NCBI GenBank assembly: GCA_025149285.1
Contig: CP102274.1
Coordinates: 640,501 to 704,500, forward strand
Reading direction: 5' to 3'
Length of the DNA stretch: 64,000 nucleotides
Source of the DNA: Hungatella hathewayi
Lineage (GTDB): Bacteria; Bacillota; Clostridia; Lachnospirales; Lachnospiraceae
Position 1 is the first letter of the stretch. Every line of letters begins with the position of its first letter. The translations under genes and the position numbers were made by a program. The notes beneath the pieces are model-generated. The model was not told the DNA's origin, made no database searches, and was given only the letters and a program-made list of their open reading frames with translations. Positions 58,224-64,000 of this stretch are shown here, one piece after another.

Positions 58224-59132
58224 ATGGATCATATATGGTTTAAAATAAAGACAGAGTTAAATAAGAACAGTACGGCAGGCGTTGTATTTGCACTGCCATT
58301 TGTCATTGGATTTTTGATGTTTATGGTAGTTCCCATGGGAATGTCGCTGTATTACTCATTTTGTGAATTTGAAATACTGGGGGCTCCGAAATTCATTGGT
58401 CTGGGCAATTATCTGAAAATGTTTACGGAGGATGAAACCTTCTATAAATCAATTTCGGTGACCTTTTTTTACGCCTTAGTCTCGGTTCCTCTGCGTCTCA
58501 TATTTGCACTGATGGTAGCCATGATTTTGCAGAGAACGACGAAAGCAACCGGTTTCTACCGGGCAGCCTATTATCTTCCGTCCATCATCGGCGGATCAGT
58601 GGCGATATCGATTCTGTGGAAGCGGCTGTTCGCAGAGGACGGCACGTTTAACCGTATTCTTCAGATCATAGGCGTCAACAGTCATTTTTCCTGGCTGGGT
58701 AATAAACATACCGCGATCTGGGTCCTGATTATTCTTGCAATCTGGCAGTTTGGTTCCTCCATGCTTATCTTCCTGTCGGCATTAAAGCAGATACCGTTTT
58801 CCCTCTATGAAGCATCGCGGGTAGACGGGGCGGGGAAGACAAACCAGTTTTTCCGGATTACACTGCCTCTTTTAACACCTACGATTTTCTTTAACCTGGT
58901 GATGCAGATGATCAGCGGCTTTCTGGCATTTACGCAGTGTTTTATTATTACGCAGGGAAGGCCCATGAGTTCTACGCTTTTCTACAGTGTCTACATGTAC
59001 CAGCAGTCCTTTGAATTTTACAATACGGGATATGGCGCCGCCATGGCGTGGGTTATGCTGCTCTTGATCTCTGTCATAACCTTGTTCCTGTTCTGGTCGA
59101 AAAAGTTTTGGGTGTATGAAGGAGGGAACTGA
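58224..59132 (+). CDS. ABC transporter permease, MalF type
   Basis: The protein has 302 residues and six membrane segments, starting STAGVVFALPFVIGFLMFMVVPMGMSL. The EAA loop is PFSLYEASRVDGAGKTNQFFRITLPLL (about residues 190-216), which binds the ATPase. ATG 58224 follows GGTGG with 5-nt spacing and is preferred over the ATG at 58209. It lies 5 bp before the partner permease. No ATPase gene is in this operon; a shared MsmX-type ATPase is the usual solution in Firmicutes. Confidence 0.9.
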   Translation: MDHIWFKIKTELNKNSTAGVVFALPFVIGFLMFMVVPMGMSLYYSFCEFEILGAPKFIGLGNYLKMFTEDETFYKSISVTFFYALVSVPLRLIFALMVAMILQRTTKATGFYRAAYYLPSIIGGSVAISILWKRLFAEDGTFNRILQIIGVNSHFSWLGNKHTAIWVLIILAIWQFGSSMLIFLSALKQIPFSLYEASRVDGAGKTNQFFRITLPLLTPTIFFNLVMQMISGFLAFTQCFIITQGRPMSSTLFYSVYMYQQSFEFYNTGYGAAMAWVMLLLISVITLFLFWSKKFWVYEGGN

Positions 59133-59137
59133 GGCTT

Positions 59138-59983
59138 ATGAAGAGAAAACGGATGGTCGGGAAAATTGTGTATCATATACTGGTCAGCATCGGAGCATTT
59201 ATCATGGTATATCCGCTGCTCTGGATGGTGATGAGTTCTTTTAAGGAGACAAATACAATCTTTACCACGGCAGGTCAGCTTATTCCGAAGGAATTTACGC
59301 TGGAGAATTATAGAAACGGCTGGAAGGGGTTCGGAAAAGTAAATTTTGGCACCTTTTTTAAGAATTCGTCCCTGATATCGGTTTTAGCAACAGCCGGCAC
59401 CATACTGTCCTCTGCTTTTGTGGCGTATAGCTTTTCAAGATGCAGCTTTCGGGGGAAAAAACTCCTGTTTTCCGCAATGCTGGTGTCCATGATGCTTCCG
59501 GCACAGGTTCTGATGATCCCGCAGTATTTATGGTATCAGAAGCTGGGCTGGGTCGGAACGTATCTTCCACTTATCGTGCCTTACTGCTTTGCGGTCCAGG
59601 GATTCTTTGTTTATCTGATTATGAATTTTATTAATGGTATTCCAACGGAGCTTGACGAGGCGGCCAAGATCGATGGCTGTTCCTATTATTCGATATTTTT
59701 CCGTATTATTCTGCCGCTGGTGGTACCGGCGCTTATTACAGCCGGCATCTTTTCCTTTATCTGGAGATGGGAAGACTTTCTGTCACCGCTGCTGTATGTG
59801 AATAAATCGGAATTATACCCCATCAGCCTGGCGTTGAAGCTGTTTTGTGATCCGGCTTCCACTTCAGACTACGGTGCCATGTTCTCCATGTCAGTCCTGT
59901 CGATTTTGCCGCTGATGATTATTTTTATCCTGCTTCAGCGGTATCTGGTGGAGGGAATTGCTTCCTCCGGCATTAAGGGATAG
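59138..59983 (+). CDS. ABC transporter permease, MalG type
   Basis: The protein has 281 residues, the normal length for this subunit. It starts VYHILVSIGAFIMVYPLLWMVMSSFKETNTIF with the usual short outer segment (LIPKEFTLENYRNGW). The EAA loop is IPTELDEAAKIDGCSYYSIFFRIILPLV (about residues 167-194). It ends LLQRYLVEGIASSGIKG, the typical C-terminal tail inserted near the ATPase. It forms the channel with the preceding permease. The M20 peptidase gene starts 9 bp after the stop. Confidence 0.92.
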   Translation: MKRKRMVGKIVYHILVSIGAFIMVYPLLWMVMSSFKETNTIFTTAGQLIPKEFTLENYRNGWKGFGKVNFGTFFKNSSLISVLATAGTILSSAFVAYSFSRCSFRGKKLLFSAMLVSMMLPAQVLMIPQYLWYQKLGWVGTYLPLIVPYCFAVQGFFVYLIMNFINGIPTELDEAAKIDGCSYYSIFFRIILPLVVPALITAGIFSFIWRWEDFLSPLLYVNKSELYPISLALKLFCDPASTSDYGAMFSMSVLSILPLMIIFILLQRYLVEGIASSGIKG

Positions 59984-59992
59984 GTGAAGTCT

Positions 59993-61429
59993 ATGAACCG
60001 GGAGAGAGAAGCAGAACTGAGACAATGGATAGATGCACATGAGGAGGAACTGGTCCGGGATATCAGGAAGCTGGTAAGAATCCCAAGTGTCTCGCGGCCG
60101 GAACAGGAACGGTCAGATGATACGGTGAAAGCGGCGCACTGCATGATGGAAATTGCGGCACAGTATGGACTTCATGCGGAGAATTGTGAGGACTGCTGTG
60201 TAAAGATACTTTACGGGGCTGGGGAAAACGAGGTGCAGGTATGGGGACATCTTGACGTCGTGCCCGCCGGTGAGGGCTGGATCTATCCACCGTGGGAGTG
60301 TACGAGGAAGGGCGATTTTCTGATCGGAAGAGGTGTTTCAGATAATAAGGGGGCGGTAATCGCGGTCCTTTACTGCCTCAGATATCTGAAGGAGCATAAC
60401 ATAAAGCCATGTTTCCGTATTAGTCAGATCTGCGGCCTGAGCGAAGAAACGGGGATGGCTGACGCAGCCTGGTATCTGACGAAATGGCCGGCACCAGATT
60501 TTGCATTTGTATCGGACTGCCGTTTCCCTCTGTGCTATGGAGAGAAAGGCAGATGTGTGCTGACTCTGAAGCGGGACTCTGTTCCGGACGTGATTCTGGA
60601 TATGTCAGCGGGTGAGGCATCCAACAGTGTACCGGCAGAGGCCGTGATCTGCATTGACCGTTCCGCTCATATGGGAGACCGGAAGGTGGAGGCTTTGCAG
60701 CTGGGCATGGACATGAGAGAAGAACTGTCCGGCAATACAGTGCGCTATACGGTGAAAGGCATACCGGGGCACGCAGCGGCACCAGACCGCTGTGTAAACC
60801 CCATTGGTCTGGCAGGTATGCTGCTGAAAGACGGAAGCGGGCTGAAACCGGAGGAAAAGCATTTTCTGGAATTTTTTCAGACAGCCTGTCTGGATGGATA
60901 TGGAAAAGGACTGGGGATTGCCTCCAGTGATCCGGTTTTTGAGAAGCTGACGTGTGCCGGCACTGTTCTGGAGATGAAAAACAGGACGGTTACCCTGACG
61001 ATGGATATCAGATATCAGCCTTCAGTAAATGCGGCGGATATCGTGAAGCAGGTGCAGAAAACAGCGGGACTCTATGGATTTGTACTTTCTGCCGAAGAAC
61101 ATAGAGATGGATACTGCGACAGCATCGATTCGGAGGAGGTTAAGGCGCTGCTGTCCGCGTACGACCATGTGGTAAAGGACGGGAAAAAGCCGTATGTGAT
61201 GGGAGGCAATACCTATGCGGGAATGATACCAAATGCGGTTTGTTTTGGACCGGGTATTCCCAAGGACTACTCTGAACTTGAACTGCCGGCAGGGCATGGA
61301 GGCGGCCATGGCTGTGATGAAATTCAATCGATATCCAGTCTTAAGAAAGCAATGGAGGTCTACGTGCACGCTTTCATGAATCTGAATGACTTATATGAAA
61401 AGAGGAGCAGAAAAGAAGAAAGGGATTGA
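59993..61429 (+). CDS. M20-family metallopeptidase (PepV-like dipeptidase)
   Basis: The protein has 478 residues. Metal-site motifs are intact: VWGHLDVVPAGEGW (first His and Asp), GRGVSDNKGAVIA (bridging Asp), SEETGMADAAW (catalytic and metal Glu), FVSDCRFPL and the final PAGHGGGHGCDE His. The long insertion typical of PepV, with ILDMSAGEASNSVPAEA, is present. PepV-type enzymes release the N-terminal residue of dipeptides and some amide-linked compounds. Its place after carbohydrate-type permeases suggests an imported ligand with an amide or peptide bond. ATG 59993 after AGGTGA is preferred over GTG 59984. Confidence 0.88.
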   Translation: MNREREAELRQWIDAHEEELVRDIRKLVRIPSVSRPEQERSDDTVKAAHCMMEIAAQYGLHAENCEDCCVKILYGAGENEVQVWGHLDVVPAGEGWIYPPWECTRKGDFLIGRGVSDNKGAVIAVLYCLRYLKEHNIKPCFRISQICGLSEETGMADAAWYLTKWPAPDFAFVSDCRFPLCYGEKGRCVLTLKRDSVPDVILDMSAGEASNSVPAEAVICIDRSAHMGDRKVEALQLGMDMREELSGNTVRYTVKGIPGHAAAPDRCVNPIGLAGMLLKDGSGLKPEEKHFLEFFQTACLDGYGKGLGIASSDPVFEKLTCAGTVLEMKNRTVTLTMDIRYQPSVNAADIVKQVQKTAGLYGFVLSAEEHRDGYCDSIDSEEVKALLSAYDHVVKDGKKPYVMGGNTYAGMIPNAVCFGPGIPKDYSELELPAGHGGGHGCDEIQSISSLKKAMEVYVHAFMNLNDLYEKRSRKEERD

Positions 61430-61478
61430 AAAAAAGAACATAACTGCTATAATGGGACTATACTTCGGTATGGTCCCA
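61426..61478 (+). promoter_or_regulatory. comF promoter and UUCG hairpin
   Basis: TTGAAA (61426-61431) overlaps the stop codon of the peptidase gene; 16 bp later comes TATAAT (61448-61453) with an extended TGC. An 11-bp stem closed by a TTCG tetraloop spans 61453-61478, so the expected start near 61460 lies inside its 5' arm. Confidence 0.6.
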
Positions 61479-61570
61479 CATTATTATTCGGAACATCCAC
61501 AGCATTACTCTTATCTTTTTTATTCAGAAACAGAATCATTCATGACAGATTCCCAACAGGAGAATAAAAT

Positions 61571-62305
61571 ATGAGGAACGAGACTATTACGGTTCTGCTC
61601 AGAGCCTTTTTAACCGATCTCCTATTTCCCCGCCGCTGCCCCGTCTGCGGCGATATCGTGCTGCCCAGAGGAGAGCTGATCTGCCCGGCATGTGTGAAAA
61701 AACTGTCTTTTGTGAAGCAGCCTGTCTGCAAGAAGTGCGGAAAGGAGATATCCAGTGCCGAGAGGGAGTACTGTCTCGACTGTACGAAGCATAAGCGTTC
61801 CTTCGATTATGGGCGGGCACTGCTAAATTATAATGACACCGCGAAAAAATCCATGGCAGATATCAAGTACAGAAACAGGCGGGAATATCTTGATTTCTAT
61901 GCGGAGGCGGTCTGTCTGCGGTATGGGACTGCTTTGCTGCGGCTGGGAGCCGACGCTCTGGTGCCGGTTCCTGTCCATCCGTCGCGGCGGCGTCAGAGGG
62001 GATTCAACCAGGCTGAGATTTTTGCCTGCCGGATTGGAGCCAGACTGGGAATTCCGGTGCGTACAGAGCTGCTGGTGCGCAGTAAGAAGACTGCGCCGCA
62101 GAAACAGTTAAATCCAAAGGAACGGCTTCATAATCTTGAGGAGGCGTTCACGGCGGGAGAGGTACCCGAAGGGGTAAGGCGGGTGATTCTGGTGGATGAT
62201 ATCTATACGACCGGAAGCACGATCGAGGCGTGCACCAGGGCTCTTTTGCGGGCGGGGGTGAAAAATGTCTATTTTATTGCGATTTGTATTGGACGGGGAC
62301 AGTAA
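61571..62305 (+). CDS. comF: ComF-family phosphoribosyltransferase-like protein
   Basis: The protein has 244 residues. The N-terminal zinc-type region has four CxxC-like pairs (RRCPVCGD, LICPACVK, VCKKCGKEI, YCLDC). The C-terminal PRTase-like part contains DALVPVPVHPSRRRQRGFNQAE and the PRPP-binding loop VILVDDIYTTGSTIEAC (about residues 205-221). ComF is needed for DNA uptake in Bacillus; in Clostridia the role is not clear. GGAG precedes ATG 61571. In relatives comF often lies directly after recD2; here 9.2 kb separate them. Confidence 0.92.
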   Translation: MRNETITVLLRAFLTDLLFPRRCPVCGDIVLPRGELICPACVKKLSFVKQPVCKKCGKEISSAEREYCLDCTKHKRSFDYGRALLNYNDTAKKSMADIKYRNRREYLDFYAEAVCLRYGTALLRLGADALVPVPVHPSRRRQRGFNQAEIFACRIGARLGIPVRTELLVRSKKTAPQKQLNPKERLHNLEEAFTAGEVPEGVRRVILVDDIYTTGSTIEACTRALLRAGVKNVYFIAICIGRGQ

Positions 62306-62353
62306 AATATTGTAATATAGGAAAAGAAATTAGAAACGCAGGAGGAACTGTTT

Positions 62354-62845
62354 ATGGAAATCAGAATTGCACAGGAGGAGGATGTTCCTTATCTTCTGGA
62401 TATATATAACTATGAGGTGCTGCACGGGGAGGCGACCTTCGATATCAATCCAAGGACGCTGTCGGAGCGTCTCGACTGGTACTATGCCCATAACATAAGC
62501 AATCATCCCCTGATTGTGGCGGTGGAAGACGGCCATGCCGTTGGCTATGCCAGCCTGTCTCCCTATCGTGTGAAGGAAGCCTACGCGGCAACCGTGGAGC
62601 TGTCGGTCTATGTTCACAGAGATTACCGGAAGCGCGGAATTGCCAGGAAGCTGACGCTGCATATATTGAATATGGCCAGGGAGGATGAACGCATCCATAC
62701 CGTTATTTCCGTGATTACCGGCGGAAACCAGGCCAGCATCCATCTGCACGAGGAACTGGGATTTCTGCACTGTGGGACGATCAAAGAAGTGGGCGTGAAG
62801 TTTGGAAAGTATCTGGATATTGAGAATTATCAGATGATGGTGTAA
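62354..62845 (+). CDS. GNAT N-acetyltransferase, PAT/MddA-like
   Basis: The protein has 163 residues. It matches the phosphinothricin-acetyltransferase-like branch: IRIAQEEDVPYLLDIYNYEVLHGEATFDINPRT at the start, VELSVYVHRDYRKRGIARKLTLHIL with the acetyl-CoA loop (RxxGxA), and ISVITGGNQASIHLHEELGFLHCGTIKEVGVKFG near the end. Members acetylate the amino group of compounds such as methionine sulfone, sulfoximine or phosphinothricin. GGAGGAACTG precedes ATG 62354. It may be co-transcribed with comF, 48 bp upstream. The natural substrate is not predictable. Confidence 0.88.
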   Translation: MEIRIAQEEDVPYLLDIYNYEVLHGEATFDINPRTLSERLDWYYAHNISNHPLIVAVEDGHAVGYASLSPYRVKEAYAATVELSVYVHRDYRKRGIARKLTLHILNMAREDERIHTVISVITGGNQASIHLHEELGFLHCGTIKEVGVKFGKYLDIENYQMMV

Positions 62846-62896
62846 GACAGGGAAATACGGTGCAGCGCTTTTGAAAATAACAGGTAATGGCAGCGG

Positions 62897-62927
62897 AAGC
62901 GCCGGTCTGAAAATGGCCGGTGCTTTT
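62897..62927 (+). terminator. terminator after the GNAT gene
   Basis: AAGCGCCGG (62897-62905) pairs with CCGGTGCTT (62917-62925) with one wobble, followed by TT. Confidence 0.65.
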
Positions 62928-62953
62928 CCATTATAAATAATTGTAAAAAACAC

Positions 62954-62984
62954 TTGACCCTTCCCTTACGTCACCCTGTATAAT
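62954..62984 (+). promoter_or_regulatory. MerR-type promoter with 19-bp spacer
   Basis: TTGACC (62954-62959), 19 bp, TATAAT (62979-62984). The overlong spacer is the hallmark of promoters that MerR proteins activate by DNA twisting, and the next gene encodes a MerR protein. Confidence 0.75.
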
Positions 62985-63025
62985 GGTAACATAAAGATCC
63001 CAGAGCAAAGGTGGTGATGCAGAAG

Positions 63026-64000
63026 ATGCAAGGGTATTATACGTCCGGAGAATTCGCAAAAAAGGCAAATGTATCGATCCGGACCATCCGTTATTACGAT
63101 AAACAGGGCCTGCTTAAACCAGCTGGTATGAGCGAGGCGGGATACCGGTTATATACGGATTCCGATTTCGCAAAGCTTCAGAAGATACTTTCTCTCAAAT
63201 ATCTGGGCTTCTCCTTAGACGAGATTCGTTCAATCACCATCAACGATGATGACAACGGCTATGTGGAGCAGTCTCTGGAGCTTCAGCTGGATCTGGTGAA
63301 GAAGCGGATTGAGCATTTGAAGCTGGTAGAGCAGACTCTCTCGGAGACCTCGAAGCTGGTAAAGGACAATCCGGTTATAGACTGGAATAAAATTCTGCAC
63401 TTAATCCATATTACCAATATGGAAAAGAGTCTGGTGGAGCAGTACAAGAACGCGGCCAACTTAAGCATCAGGATCGATCTTCACAGGAAATATGCCAGGA
63501 ACCCCATGGGCTGGTTTCCGTGGCTGTACTCCCAGCTGGATTTAAAAGACGGTGAAACGGTTTTGGAGACAGGCTGTGGGAACGGCGAACTGTGGAGAGA
63601 GAATCGGGACTTAATTCCCCCGGATGCGGTTATCTGCCTGTCTGATGTCTCGGAGGGAATGATACAGGACGCCAGGGAACATCTCAAGGGAGTGCCCGGA
63701 AGATTTTCCTATGAAGTCTTTGACTGCTGCAGGATTCCCAAGGCGGAGGAGAGCTTTGATAAGGTCTCAGCCAACCATGTACTGTTCTATTTAAAGGACT
63801 TGGACGGTGCGCTGGAGGAGGTGCGGCGGGTGCTGAAGCCGGACGGAACATTTTTCTGCAGCACTTATGGCCGGGAACACATGAAGGAGATCAGCCAGCT
63901 GGTGAAGGAGTTTGATTCGCGGATCGTGCTGTCGGAAGTGAATTTATACGATGCGTTTGGTCTTGAAAACGGCTGTGAGATACTGAAACGCCATTTTGGC
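63026..64000 (+). CDS. MerR-family regulator fused to a SAM-dependent methyltransferase, 3' end outside window
   Basis: The frame is open to the window end, 325 visible residues. Residues 1-70 are a MerR HTH: YYTSGEFAKKANVSIRTIRYYDKQGLLKP, then EAGYRLYTDSDFAKLQKILSLKYLGFSLDEI. A coiled-coil dimer helix follows (about 75-115). From about residue 165 there is a class I methyltransferase: GETVLETGCGNGELW (motif I), VICLSDVSEGMIQDAR (motif II), FDKVSANHVLFYLKD and LEEVRRVLKPDGTFFCSTYGREH. Fusions of this kind could sense a ligand through the methyltransferase fold. ATG 63026 is favoured; ATG 63017 is in frame but too close to the ribosome site. Confidence 0.9.
   Translation, partial: MQGYYTSGEFAKKANVSIRTIRYYDKQGLLKPAGMSEAGYRLYTDSDFAKLQKILSLKYLGFSLDEIRSITINDDDNGYVEQSLELQLDLVKKRIEHLKLVEQTLSETSKLVKDNPVIDWNKILHLIHITNMEKSLVEQYKNAANLSIRIDLHRKYARNPMGWFPWLYSQLDLKDGETVLETGCGNGELWRENRDLIPPDAVICLSDVSEGMIQDAREHLKGVPGRFSYEVFDCCRIPKAEESFDKVSANHVLFYLKDLDGALEEVRRVLKPDGTFFCSTYGREHMKEISQLVKEFDSRIVLSEVNLYDAFGLENGCEILKRHFG

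Noticed and set aside
62330..62953. Minus-strand open frame of 207 residues
   Set aside because: Antisense to the GNAT gene and covers its terminator; no family features.
1..64000. Insertion sequences, prophage, CRISPR arrays, rRNA genes
   Set aside because: No transposase or integrase motifs, no regularly spaced repeats and no rRNA-like sequence were seen on either strand.

Overview
The window looks like a chromosomal segment of a spore-forming, Gram-positive Clostridia, most likely Lachnospiraceae (Clostridium cluster XIVa). The clues are sporulation genes (spoIIID, a sipL-type SPOCS/LysM gene, a cotS-type gene, a ytvI-type gene), a second-type ProRS under a T-box, strong AGGAGG ribosome sites, a moderate GC content judged by eye, and lipoprotein-type binding proteins. 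No transposase, integrase, phage gene or CRISPR array was seen.

Layout. 1-7.2 kb: partial P-loop protein, spoIIID, mazF, a PrcB-type lipoprotein, cysE, a ttcA-like gene, sipL, a tiny Cys-rich protein, a GIY-YIG protein and a hemolysin-III-type membrane protein. 7.3-10.5 kb: nitroreductase, pseudouridine synthase and AbgT transporter, probably one operon. 10.5-30.3 kb: a 14-gene carbohydrate locus on the + strand (see below), closed by a strong terminator. 30.5-38.5 kb: tRNA-Tyr and tRNA-Ser, a small winged-helix protein, a YtvI-type permease, an HD-M20 fusion protein, T-box/proS, cca and a CotS-like kinase-fold protein. 38.5-46.5 kb: phosphoglucomutase, then a minus-strand TetR/MFS/FtsX/ABC efflux-type operon and a CmpB-type membrane protein. 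46.6-52.3 kb: ABC-F ATPase, an intergenic region with a duplicated 57-bp hairpin element, mbl and recD2. 52.2-61.4 kb: a YesMN-type two-component pair divergent from a URO-D-like/ABC/M20 peptidase operon. 61.4-64 kb: comF, a GNAT enzyme and a MerR-methyltransferase fusion running off the end.

Main finding. The 10.5-30.3 kb locus has the same set of genes as the E. coli ycjM-W cluster: a LacI regulator, the three-gene MDR dehydrogenase / sugar isomerase / Gfo-Idh set (ycjQRS type), GH65 phosphorylase (ycjT type), beta-phosphoglucomutase (ycjU type), binding protein, two permeases, UgpC-type ATPase (ycjN-P, V type) and a GH13_18 phosphorylase (ycjM type). It also carries genes that E. coli ycj lacks: a CdaR-type regulator, a GH38 enzyme resembling MngB, a GH63-like enzyme and an SGNH esterase. 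Several of these families are known for glucosyl- or mannosylglycerate chemistry, and CdaR of E. coli is linked to glycerate. I infer that the locus takes up glycosylglycerate-containing or guloside-containing oligosaccharides and converts them to glucose phosphates. A 16-bp palindrome, TTGTGCANNTGCACAA, lies upstream of both the lacI promoter and the binding-protein promoter and is a candidate shared operator.

A second theme is promoter architecture at sporulation genes. Four mother-cell (sigma-E-like) promoters can be read by eye. At spoIIID and sipL the promoter overlaps the 5' arm of an intrinsic-terminator-like hairpin whose 3' arm and T-run end at the start codon. Read-through from upstream genes should therefore be stopped, while sigma-E transcripts start inside the loop and escape.
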